From: Isochrysis galbana
Lineage: Eukaryota; Haptophyta; Isochrysidales; Isochrysidaceae
NCBI GenBank assembly: GCA_018136815.1
Contig: CM030942.1
Location: 2,317,171-2,381,170, forward strand
Direction of reading: 5' to 3'
DNA: 64,000 nucleotides
The translations under genes were made by a program, and so were the position numbers. Of the stretch, positions 53,391-63,186 are shown piece after piece; position 1 is the first letter of the stretch, and each line of letters starts with the position of its first letter. The notes beneath the pieces are model-generated. The model worked only from the letters and a program-made list of their open reading frames with translations. It made no database searches and had not been told where the DNA came from.

Positions 53391-53636
53391 ACTGTCCTCT
53401 GAAAGGGGGGGGGGGAAGGGGGGAGGGGATTGGAGAGGGGGGGGGCGGGAGCAGCAGGCGCGTGCGCAAGCAGGCAGGGCGGTGGGGAAGGGCCCGCCGC
53501 GGGCCTGGTGGGAGCAGAGCGGCGAGAAGAGCGAGAGCGAGAAGGGTCCCTCCCTCCTCCTCCACTCCCCCCCCCCCTCGCTTCCAGCCAGCGCGAGCAC
53601 CTTGCTGCTGCTTCGCGTCCTCTCTGGCTCTCTCTC

Positions 53637-53667
<31 letters not shown>

Positions 53668-54390
53668 CGTGAGATGCGCATCTTCAAGGAGGAGGCGAAA
53701 CTAGCAAAGAGAAGAGAAGAGAGAAGGATAGGCATGAAGCGGAGAGGGAGAATCTCGAGAGAGGAGGCTCGAAGCAGAACAGGAGAGGGCGCCCTCCTCC
53801 GCGCTCCTCCTTCCGTAGATTGAAGGGTTGTCCTTATTAGATTTCTCTCGAGGGCGACCACACGATACGAGGCGGATAGAGAGCGCGAGAAGAGAGAGAA
53901 GAGAGAGAGAGGGAGAGAGAGTTTTGTACTAGTAGAGGGGACACTCCCCCTTTTCTTCCTCCCCCCTTGTCGTGCTACTCACCTCTCTCCATGGGTTTCG
54001 TTTCTTCTATTTTTCCCATGCCTCCTCTCTCTCTCTCACTCGCCGCCCGCGCCGCGCCCGCCCCCAGACGCCAGCACCTCGCATCTCTACTTTCTACCTC
54101 GCCTTCTCTACTTCCTAACCCCCCCCCCCCCTCTGCTCCCGCGCTTCGCGCCCTCCCCTGCCCCTCCATCTCTCTCTCTTATCTGTGGCCTCCGTCTTCC
54201 CGTCCGTCCCTCTCTCCCCTCTCTTTCTTCTATAATCCATCTCATCCTTCTATTTCCTCCTGCCGCCTCTACGCGCATACGTCTCCTCTTTCCTTCCCGA
54301 TCGCCACTCCTTCCACTCCCCTCTCTCCTCTCCAGCCAAGCAAGACACACAGCCCGTCCACTCGGCGAGCCAGCCCGTCCCGCCGCCTCG
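53391..54390. other. Divergent intergenic region between GDI and condensin-like genes
   Basis: About 1 kb separates two genes transcribed away from each other, so it should hold both promoters. It contains G-runs at 53407-53415, a (CT)n at 53623-53668, a (GA) tract at 53890-53920 and CT-rich DNA from 53990 up to the condensin-like start codon. No TATA box is evident. Confidence 0.55.
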
Positions 54391-57300
54391 ATGCCAGCGC
54401 GAGCTTCACAGAGGACCCCACAGCCCCCGCAGCCCCCGCTCGATGGGGCGCCCACGCTCGACATAGAGGGAGTGCTGAAGCTCCTACGCTCGCCTGAGAG
54501 CGCGAGCAACGACTTCGATTCCGTCGTCAACCGCATCGAGATGATGGACCAGTCGGCGCAGACAAAGGTCGCCAACCAGCTGGCCAAGTCCATCCAGTCG
54601 GCAGTGTGCGTTTCGCATGGCCGGGTCCTCACAGCTGTGGCGTGCAAGCTTGGACTGCGGATTCTCGCGAGCGTGAAGGACCAGTCACAGACGGATGTCT
54701 GCGAAACATTCTGCTCCCTGCTCACAGCGGCTGCCTACGGTTCCAGCCACTTCCTGAAGGGCAATTTTGGCGCCCCGTGTTCTTTGTTAGAGGCACTCAT
54801 ATTGGCGACATCCAGATCAGCATTCTCGAAAAAGCAGCTGGACGCCGCAGCCCTCACCTCAATGTGCGAGTTCCTCATTCGCGAGCAGCGCACTGACGGA
54901 GTCGCTCACGCTGTCGCGAGTTCGACGCTGCTTCACGCACCTGTTGCCGATGCGCTGATGCACCTTTTCTCCCGTGGATCGGAAGCTACCTTCCCAGCAG
55001 GCATCACAGTGTTGCTCTGCAACCTGATACACATGATTCAAGCCACTGCAGCCAGCGAGACGGCCAGCTCCATTCCTTCAACTATCCTCCAGTTCCACGT
55101 AGAGCTAGACCGGAGGGCTCCCCAGCTAGCAGCTGCGACGATCATGAGTGGGCTCATTCCAGACGCCATCTCGCTGGCAGTGAAGCATGCGGCGCGCTTG
55201 GCAACGGCAAAAGCCATGCTCAAACTCGGGTATGACGTCATCTTCCGAATACTGCGGAGCGTGCCGCCATGGCTCTTGGATCGTGCTTCCTTGCGCCAAG
55301 CAGCGACGCTGGCACTCCAGCGGGCTCTCGCCCCGGAGATGGATGCGAGCAGCAGGGCGCAGGCACTCAAGGCGATCGCGGCTCTTGCGGAGATGCACGT
55401 GTATTGCGATGCGCACGCCAGCCAAAAGAGGACTGGCGTCGAACCAAAGGCACACCACCACCCGACGATGCCCCATGGCACACCGGCATTGGAGGTCGCG
55501 AGGTCTGAGCAGGACACTCAGGATTTCATAGATTGTACCCATGCGCTGATCGGCAGCATCCCGGATGTCTTGGAGGAGAACAGCAAACAAGTCGTTTACA
55601 ACCTCGCGCTCGCTATCCAAGCGCTCGCACAAAACAACCCGTACGATATTCAGAGGCTCGCGCTGAATGGCGCGATCAAGGAGGAGGATACACAGGAGCC
55701 GTGCGCCCCGAAAAGTCCTCAAGAAAATTGGGCGAAACTGTTCGACGAGCACTTCGAGTGGCTCGTGGCCCTCTTTGTGGCAATGTGTAGTGGCACAGGG
55801 CCGCCGGACTTCTTCCTACTGGAAAGGTCCACCCTCTCCGCAAATTGCCTTGCCGCGATTATCCATCGCGCCGCTGTCCTCACACAAGCTAGTCCGGCCT
55901 ATGCTCAGCTCGGGAGACTACTTCGCGCATCAATCGTGATTGCTGGTGATGCCGACAGCACCGTAGCGCGACTCCTTTCCATTGGTTGCGCCTCCGACCA
56001 GTGCGCACTTGCCGAAACGCTTCTGCATAGCACCCGGCTCACGCAGCTCGAAATCCTTACACTCGTGCCTACTTTATTGCGTGCGTGTAGCGCCGCCCAA
56101 CACTGGGGTGAGAAGGCATGGGGATGCGCCCTACTGAGCTGCGCAATGGAGTGTGGCACTGGGCAAGGGCTGCAAGAGGTGCCGATAACTTGGCTACTAC
56201 ACACAATCGCTGAGGCCCTCGTGCAGTCGGAAGATTCGTGCGCCCGCGCGTGCCTGGCTCCGACCCTCCAAATGTTGGCGCTTAGCATGCAACAAAGCGG
56301 TAGCCAGATCGACGAGGCGACCGCGTTCATGGAACTGCATTTTGTTCGTTTGGCGCGAGCCGGCGCTGTAGAGCAAGCCTTGAAGGTGATCTTTGTGCAT
56401 TCCCTATCGGTTGCGGAGACCCTACTGGCGAGGCCGCTCACTGAGTTGCAAGAGGCATGCCGTACATGCCAGCACTCTGCAGCAATTCTCATGCGCACAC
56501 TCGGAGGCGCGATCACATTGTGTGGAACCAAGCTTCGAGCCGAGGCCAAGCAGTTGGCGTCCAGGCACCAGCCGATGCCCATGGAGTTTGAAGGGAACGA
56601 CGAGTACGATTACATGCATTCCGATGCCTTGCGCGCCGATGCGGAAGAGCGAGAGTCGAGCCTCCTGCTGGAGTTGCTCCAAGCCCATGGGTACATGCTC
56701 TATCTTCCCGCTGTGTGCTGTTGTGCTGCGGACGAGAAGGCGCCCATTGCAATTCGATGCGAGGCCATCTGCGCCCTCGGGCGATTCTCCCATTTGCACC
56801 CGGCGATAGCGGAAGGCCTCATCCCAAAATTGCTACCCCTCGTCCGCCCACCACAAGACTTAGCACTACGATGCCGTGCCGTGGCGGTCGTGGCGTCGCT
56901 CGTGGCGGTCGTGCCGATTCTGATTGAGCCACATCTTGAGGAGGTCTTGCGCGCACCGCTGAAGGCGGAATGCACACCAGTTCCGTTGCGACAGGCCGCA
57001 AACGTGGCCTTGCTGGATTTGGTGCGAGAACGGGCACTCAAGGCAACGCCAGAGCTTCCGCTCGTCCTGACCAGTGTGCTTGATCAAGCCATAGCGCACA
57101 GGACGTGGCGTACACTCGACGCCCTAATGAAGCATGAAGGGTCGCGTTGGTGTCGCATCTTGTACAGCTCAGGTTTGTTGCCTCTGTGCCACACCATGAA
57201 CAACACGAAGTTTGCGGACTTGGTTACCCTCCTCTTGCCGGATGCGCTCAAGCTGGCTGGGGCGGCGGACATTTCAAGGACCGGTGAGATCATTGTGGCG

Positions 57301-57903
57301 CACTTGTCAAAGGCCATGCATCCTTCGCATATATTCCAACGGAATATAGCTACAGTCATTGCAACATGGCCGCCTTCTGACCGGAGCATTGGAGCCATCT
57401 TTGATGCATTGAGTCACCGCCGTTACAGCGATCGGCAGGCGTGTGCGACCGATGCATCTGCCACGTCGGCGAGCGCACTCCATCAGCTGTGCCTTCTCGA
57501 CTGGCATGTGAAAGAAGGACTGCTCGAGCACCTACGTCATGCCAATGCATCGAATAGTCTAAAAGGCAGCGTGCTTGCTGATGCGCACAGACTGCTCAAT
57601 AGCATCGCGGGTCCAACTGGGCAGAACGACTCGGATCGTGGAGACGAGGAAATCATGCAAGGAACCTATGCCTCAAAGCAAATAAGCGAGGCAGCCACCA
57701 CCGACGAGCCACTCGAGGATGAAGACCAGTCGGCGACAATTGCAAGGCATTCCACGACCTCGAGAGATGAACGCGCTCGGCGGCTGCTCGAACAGCTTCA
57801 GTCGGCGCAGCCGCTGTACAAGCGCCTGGAGCTTCCTGGCGCCGTCGGACCGTCCAAGCGCAGACGCGACGGTCACCCGAGCTCACCGAAGCGCCGTCCA
57901 TGA
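54391..57903 (+). CDS. HEAT-repeat condensin non-SMC subunit (CAP-D2/Cnd1-like)
   Basis: A single exon of 1,170 residues, all-helical and built of HEAT-like repeats. The region from about 770 (LPAVCCCAADEKAPIAIRCEAICALGRFSHLHP, LIPKLLPLVR, LALRCRAVAVVASLVAVVPILIEPHLEEVL, then LRQAANVALLDLVRE) follows the condensin complex subunit 1 pattern: complete repeats in which the state of each neighbour is tested, the segment LIxPh, and the T-ALxxLxxLI helix. The N-terminus is an extended helical region, as in CAP-D2. The C-terminus is basic (KRRRDGHPSSPKRRP), a likely nuclear signal. Condensin compacts chromosomes at mitosis. CAP-D3 of condensin II, or another HEAT protein, is possible. The start ATG 54391 follows a CT-rich leader. 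The stop lies only 30 bp before the assembly gap. Confidence 0.65.
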   Translation: MPARASQRTPQPPQPPLDGAPTLDIEGVLKLLRSPESASNDFDSVVNRIEMMDQSAQTKVANQLAKSIQSAVCVSHGRVLTAVACKLGLRILASVKDQSQTDVCETFCSLLTAAAYGSSHFLKGNFGAPCSLLEALILATSRSAFSKKQLDAAALTSMCEFLIREQRTDGVAHAVASSTLLHAPVADALMHLFSRGSEATFPAGITVLLCNLIHMIQATAASETASSIPSTILQFHVELDRRAPQLAAATIMSGLIPDAISLAVKHAARLATAKAMLKLGYDVIFRILRSVPPWLLDRASLRQAATLALQRALAPEMDASSRAQALKAIAALAEMHVYCDAHASQKRTGVEPKAHHHPTMPHGTPALEVARSEQDTQDFIDCTHALIGSIPDVLEENSKQVVYNLALAIQALAQNNPYDIQRLALNGAIKEEDTQEPCAPKSPQENWAKLFDEHFEWLVALFVAMCSGTGPPDFFLLERSTLSANCLAAIIHRAAVLTQASPAYAQLGRLLRASIVIAGDADSTVARLLSIGCASDQCALAETLLHSTRLTQLEILTLVPTLLRACSAAQHWGEKAWGCALLSCAMECGTGQGLQEVPITWLLHTIAEALVQSEDSCARACLAPTLQMLALSMQQSGSQIDEATAFMELHFVRLARAGAVEQALKVIFVHSLSVAETLLARPLTELQEACRTCQHSAAILMRTLGGAITLCGTKLRAEAKQLASRHQPMPMEFEGNDEYDYMHSDALRADAEERESSLLLELLQAHGYMLYLPAVCCCAADEKAPIAIRCEAICALGRFSHLHPAIAEGLIPKLLPLVRPPQDLALRCRAVAVVASLVAVVPILIEPHLEEVLRAPLKAECTPVPLRQAANVALLDLVRERALKATPELPLVLTSVLDQAIAHRTWRTLDALMKHEGSRWCRILYSSGLLPLCHTMNNTKFADLVTLLLPDALKLAGAADISRTGEIIVAHLSKAMHPSHIFQRNIATVIATWPPSDRSIGAIFDALSHRRYSDRQACATDASATSASALHQLCLLDWHVKEGLLEHLRHANASNSLKGSVLADAHRLLNSIAGPTGQNDSDRGDEEIMQGTYASKQISEAATTDEPLEDEDQSATIARHSTTSRDERARRLLEQLQSAQPLYKRLELPGAVGPSKRRRDGHPSSPKRRP

Positions 57904-57932
57904 ACAGGGTAGACGTTGTGAAATGTGGAGGT

Positions 57933-58032
57933 NNNNNNNNNNNNNNNNNNNNNNNNNNNNNNNNNNNNNNNNNNNNNNNNNNNNNNNNNNNNNNNNNNNN
58001 NNNNNNNNNNNNNNNNNNNNNNNNNNNNNNNN
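57933..58032. other. Assembly gap (100 N)
   Basis: Exactly 100 undetermined bases, a conventional length for a scaffold gap of unknown size. Sequence order on either side is therefore less certain. Confidence 0.99.
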
Positions 58033-59077
58033 CGAAGCCACCAGCGCCGCTCCAGCTGCCTGACCGAGGTGGTGTGGGAGGGCGGTGTGAGCGATGAGTC
58101 ATCTACAGTGCGTACTGCGTGGTGCAAGAGTGAAGGCGCGAGGCAAGTGCACGTAGCAGCGGGCTCGTGGTGGGCGGCAATAGCAGCTAAAAGTGCAGCC
58201 CTATACGTGTGAGTGCGATGTGCAGCCGACGGCACGTGTTGCTGGACTCATGCTGTTGTGTCCCTCGCGGGCTGTGATGGGTGAGGAATGCGCACGATTG
58301 CGCTTTCGTGGAGTGAGAGGTTGTGTGGCGTGTTGATATGATGCCAACCATAAAGTTTGTCCCACATTAATCGGCACAACGGACAGCGGGCACGCACCTG
58401 ATACTGAGAGCAGATGTACACCGGCGGCGAGCGCCCCGCGCTACACACTACACACATGTCGCGCCATCTCGTGAAGTGTATGAGCGCTCCCTACAGTGAG
58501 TGAGTGGGAGACGAAGGAACAGAGGCAGCTCAGCAGAGGGATGGTGGGCGGTGGGCGAGGGCGTCGAGAACTGCTCACCGGCCACGGCAGTGGTCCGGCA
58601 GTGGTCCAAGATAATGTGCCACCATGGCCTCGCGACTCCCTCTCCCTCCCGGTCCACCAGAGCCCCTACTCCTCTCGCCTCGCGCTATTGTCAGACTTTT
58701 GTACAGCCGTTTTGGGCCCGCTCCACGTGCTGCGACGGTCGTGTGAGAACGACGCGTGCGCGACGGAGCAACGCTGGCAGGGCAGTGTGCCTGCGGTTCT
58801 GTCTCACCTGTGGGAGCCCTGTGGCAGCCCGCATACATAGTGGCTAGGCCAGATGTGTCGGATCAGCCCGATGAAAGCGGGAGTCCTGCCGGCACTTCCC
58901 AAAAAAAAACGTCAAACTTTTGGCAACGAGGGGTACCAAGGAAGACGGTCAGAGTACTTTTACTCGTAGTCTGTGTGGACTTGGAGCAAAGGCGTCCCGG
59001 CCGTGTGCCTCGTTTGACGAGACCCTTGCGAGCCACCGCCGAGCAAAAAGAAAACGACTTCCTCCTCGGAGCAACCG

Positions 59078-59108
<31 letters not shown>

Positions 59109-59294
59109 GCAGAGGAGTCCATCGGGGAGAGCAGCTCGCGCGGGAAAAGGGAAGAGAGAGAGGAGGGGGGGGGAGAGAGAGAGAGAAACAGAGGCAACTC
59201 GAGGAGAGGGGGAGGCGGAGGAAGAGATGGGCGTCGCCGGGAAGGCGGAGAGGGGGGGGGAGAGAGAGAGAGAGAGAAGGAGAGAGAGAGAGAA

Positions 59295-59336
<42 letters not shown>

Positions 59337-59784
59337 CTGCTCGCGGCCTCTCTCTGCTGCTGCTGCTGCGCGGGAGTTCGTGGCTGGACGGAGGGAGGGA
59401 AAAGGAGAGAGGATTTGGGTCCGATGTGTGTGAAGCCGGAGCAGAGAGAGCAGAGAGAGAGGAGAGAGGGAGGCAGGGAATTCATAGTACTCTAACCACA
59501 GAAGAAGAGAGAAATCAGGAGAGAGAGGAGAGGAGAGCCATTCATTGTGCCTTCCCCCTGGTAGAGTACCCAAATCGAAAGGAATATTAGAGAGAGGAGA
59601 GAGAGGAGAGAGATGGAGGAAGGAAATGTTCGCGCGCTGCTGTCCGGCGGTATCAATACGTGAGAGAAGAGAAGAGAAGAGAAGAGAGAGGGAGGGAGGG
59701 AGGGAGAGAGGGAGGGAGACGAGAGAGACGAGAGAAGAAGGCCTGGCCGCCACTTTGAGAGAACAGGGAGAAGAGAGGAGGTCA
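58033..59784. repeat. Gene-free stretch with GA microsatellites
   Basis: (GA)n and GGGA tracts at 59083-59108, 59155-59190, 59255-59335, 59575-59620 and 59665-59740. The part 58033-58860 shows nothing recognised. Long frames across the GA tracts encode only Glu/Arg or Ser/Leu runs. Confidence 0.65.
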
Positions 59785-61751
59785 ATGCGCGTGCTCGTGA
59801 GCGTGAGCGTGCACCGTCTCACCGCCGTGCTCACGGGCACTATGCTCGGCTGCATCCTCACCACGTACTCCCTCTGCATCCACGAGAGCCACTGCCCCAG
59901 ATTTCTCCCGATGATCTCTGACAGTGAGTGGGAATGGGAGAGAGAAGGGGAGGGGAGGGGGAGAGCAGGGGAGAGAGGGAGAGGGGAAGAGCCCAGCGGC
60001 CGATGCTAGCCTCAGCAGGCTCCCCCAATCCCTCCCACTACCGCTCCCAGACCTGCACACAGCCAGAGCCGGATTGCCCAGGCTTGCTCCAGGCAATATC
60101 AGAGATAGACCGACACAGCCCGCCAGTCCTCTGTCCAAAAGTTTGCCGCTCCATCCCGCACGCTCACGATGAATTCTGTTCAACCCAACGGCAGCTCGTG
60201 CTCAGCCGCTGGGCCACAGCTCTCGCTGCATCGCAGTTCACCTTTCACTTTACCGATTGCGCACCTCAACCGTTCCTTTCCTCCCCTTCTTTTGCAGCAT
60301 GGGTTTACCCTCCCGGCACGTATCTCTCCCGCATCACTCTCACCGTCGTGGCGTTTGGCCTTGCGGTCGTATACACCGCGTACTATTTCCGTCAGGTCCT
60401 GTACGGCTCGCCCGCCTTTGTTGAGGCTGTGGTGCTCCGTATCGCACTCGTGGGCTGTGTCTCGATGTGCATCGTCGGCGCCGTCTGTGAGAACCCCGTC
60501 GTCAAATCCTGCGATGTTGGTATATTTTTCGGCGTGCACGTCGCTGCAGCCATGCTTACATTCGGCATCGCCACCCTGTACAGTATGCGGGCCATCCGTA
60601 TGCTGCCGATGACCAGGTCAAATCTTCCTTTGCACCTCCTTGTTGCCGGCTCCATCATGTGCAAGCTGCGTTGGATCCTGCACGCATGGTACGAACGCGC
60701 CCCCGGCCACCTCGAGGCTCTCTCCTCTCATCTCGACCTCATCGTTCCCATTCTTGAATGGTGCGACTGTCTTTTTTTGCTGGCTTTCTTCACAATCTAC
60801 TCGACTATCACCATGTGCGGCTTCCGCGTCGCGTATGTGCGACAACAGCTCGTCACACAAGACCCTGATGCGTCTGACACCATAATTTCGGCGACAGGCC
60901 GCGACGAGCTGTTGATGCGCAGCCCCACTACGGAGCTCGCTTGGCTGGCCGAGAAGCCGCTGGTGGCGGTGGTGCAACGGATGGTGCACATGACTGTGGC
61001 TACGACTTTTTGCTTCTCTTGGATTGACGGCACCGTCCATCCCATGTTCCGTTGGCCGGCCCTCTCGGACATGTGGGTCTCTCCGCCTTCCAACATCATC
61101 TCTCGCTTTATGGTTTGCCTCGGCGCACTTGTATGCGGCTTATCTCAAGTCTCGCACGCTTACCTCTCCGACTCAGTCCGACAGAGACGCCTCCTTGGCT
61201 ATGGGTATAGGCTAAACTCCCTCCTACATTCGCTCTCTTACATCGGTCTGGCCGGTCTTGCCATCGTGGGCGCTTGCAATCTTGACGAAAACCTCGCTCT
61301 GCACACCGTGGGCTCCAGCCTCTTCTTCGGGATGCACATTCTCTATTTCGGGCTGGACGCTCTTTGGTCTGCACCACATGCGCGACGGCACACCACTGCT
61401 CTCGCAATAACCGCATGGCTGCTCTCCGTTTTAGCGGGAGCCGGGCTCTTTGCTCGAGCAGCTGGTGTGGACCAATCCCTGCGGTCTGTACACATGGGTC
61501 CGCTGGACCTCGTCAACATGTGTGAGTGGGCGTGCCTCGGTGCCTTTACCGTGCTCCTCAAAACTTCCACTGACGCCTTCGATGGACAACCAAGAGTGCA
61601 CATTGCACTTCTTGGCCCAACACACCTACTAGTCCCACGATCTCCACACAATGACGACGCGGTCGTGCTGCATACCGCTTTCGATCTCACGGGCAAGCAA
61701 GATGGGAAGCTACAGGTCACCTCTAATTTGAAAGCTGACGATAGTGTGTAA
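59785..61751 (+). CDS. Frag1/DRAM/Sfk1-family multi-pass membrane protein
   Basis: Exons 59785-59923 and 60298-61751 (donor GTGAGT, acceptor TTTGCAG) encode 530 residues. The first exon gives a hydrophobic segment after HRLTAVLTGTMLGCI and ends FLPMISD; splicing produces ISDTWVYPPGTYLSR, like the ISDTGTxPPE motif of DRAM and PGAP2 proteins. Further on, SMCIVGAVCENPVVKSCDVG and IFFGVHVAAAMLTFGIATLYS recall IVANFQ....H..GA.LTFG of the family. The second half repeats the theme (GLAIVGACNLDENLALHTVG, SLFFGMHILYF), so the protein looks like two six-helix halves fused. Relatives act in GPI-anchor lipid remodelling, phosphoinositide regulation or lysosome/autophagy. The exact role cannot be read here. 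Confidence 0.7.
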
Positions 61752-62449
61752 TCTTGCGTCGCCTTTGATTCTCAGGCGCTGCACTGGGCACCACGAACGG
61801 ATTTCTAAGACGGACCCCATGCACATTTGTTGATTTAGGAATGTTGTATATACTCAACTATGCTGAGGAAGAAACAACCATGCGGCCAAGTCACCATTCG
61901 CTGAGGAAGATACAAGGCGTTGGTGCGCTTTGTCGGCGAGGGCAGAGTTGCTGGCAGAAGAAAATCGGAGCGACATATAGACGACAGCTCGTATTCGGGA
62001 CGGATGAGAGGGAGGACGCGCATCATCAACGTAATCGAACATATTTTAGTTGCCTTTTACTACCACCACATGTGTACAGCCCTCGGAAGGAAGTGAAACA
62101 AACGCATAGGTCATGATCGCGCCACGATTTGTTGTCGCTAGATGCTCCATGGTGTCTGCTCCGTTCATTGGCGTCATGCCAAGCCGTCTCTTTGGCCGGC
62201 GTTCGCGGGCAAGCCGCCATCCGCGACCTGGTGACGATGAATCCAAACAAAGCCAAGTGTTGTTTGTTCGTCTCAGGCGTAGGTGTTTCGGTCGTGTTTC
62301 ATTTGTTGGTATCAGTGCAATAGGCATGCGCATGGTGCATAGTGTGTGTGCATATGCATATGGTGTGTGTGTGTGCATGCGTGTATGTGTGCGTGTGTGT
62401 GTGCGTATGTGTGGTTCGTATCCCATTGAATAGAGTAGCGTAGTAATAA
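61752..62449. other. Intergenic downstream of the Frag1-like gene, GT microsatellite
   Basis: A (GT)n-rich tract with GCATAT and GCGT interruptions spans 62338-62412. Nothing else is recognised. Confidence 0.5.
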
Positions 62450-62990
62450 AACATTTGAGTGTCAGTATCGCTAGTGCCACTAGCCCGGTACCATCACGAC
62501 AAACCGCAGCGCGCTTGCCCGTACACCTTGGTTGGTTTGATGTATCGAGCGTGATCATCGGCTCTACATGCGAAGAGACGGAAAGGGATCGATCGGCGGT
62601 GCGGTAGGCGCGGCGGGAACGGAGAGTAGTGGGCGGATGGCGGGCTTGACCACCTGCTCTCAGTAGAGGAAGGCAGGAGGACGGGCTTGGGCGAGGGTGA
62701 GTGCGAAGACGGAGCGGGCATGGCTTGGCAATTGGCGATGGATAGGCAGAGGCTGGGGCCGAGGCTGAAGATTGGTACGGATCAAGTGTTGAGAACGAGG
62801 GACGAGGGACGAGAATAGGAATAGGAACGAGAACGAGAGCGACGAACGACAGACGACAGTCTGGTGACACGGCACCACACTGACATCGACACTCTCAACA
62901 CTTACATAGTACCACTACTGCAACTAAGCCCGAGACCATCACGAAAAACCGCAGCGCACTTGCACACCCACACTTTTCCTTGTGTGCATT
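62450..62990 (-). mobile_element. Miniature LTR-type (TRIM-like) retroelement
   Basis: On the minus strand, two direct copies of the 3' end of repeat C (about 62985-62885 and 62550-62455; shared GCAAG(T/C)GCGCTGCGGTTT(T/G)TCGTGATGG and the variant TACCGGGCTAGTG / TCTCGGGCTTAGTTG) enclose about 330 bp. That interior holds a leader (CCCTCGTTCTCAACAC) and a gag-like start (ATG 62721, PAPSSHSPSPKPV) homologous to 20935-21200. It resembles a terminal-repeat retrotransposon in miniature. The LTR ends and primer-binding site were not defined. Confidence 0.55.
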
Positions 62991-63186
62991 GGTTTGGGTG
63001 CAACTGCTATGGTAGCGCACGCGTCCGGGTCCAACCCAGGAAACCGAAGAAAAAGGAAAGAAGAGGGGAAGGGAAAGGGGCGCGAGGAAGGGGAGCTTGA
63101 AGGGCGTTGGACATAATAATGTAGCAAGCGTTGTGCCCAATGTAGGTGTAGGTGTTAGCCCCGAATCTTTAGATCTTTTTTAAGTG
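62991..63186. other. Short spacer before the ankyrin gene
   Basis: Purine-rich (GAAGAAAAAGGAAAGAAGAG) at 63038-63070; no feature is supported. Confidence 0.3.

Noticed and set aside
57933-58032. Possible masked repeat
   Set aside because: Exactly 100 N is the usual placeholder for a scaffold gap.
58863-59879. 338-codon minus-strand Ser/Leu-rich frame
   Set aside because: It is produced by GA/CT microsatellites and overlaps the first exon of the Frag1-like gene in antisense.
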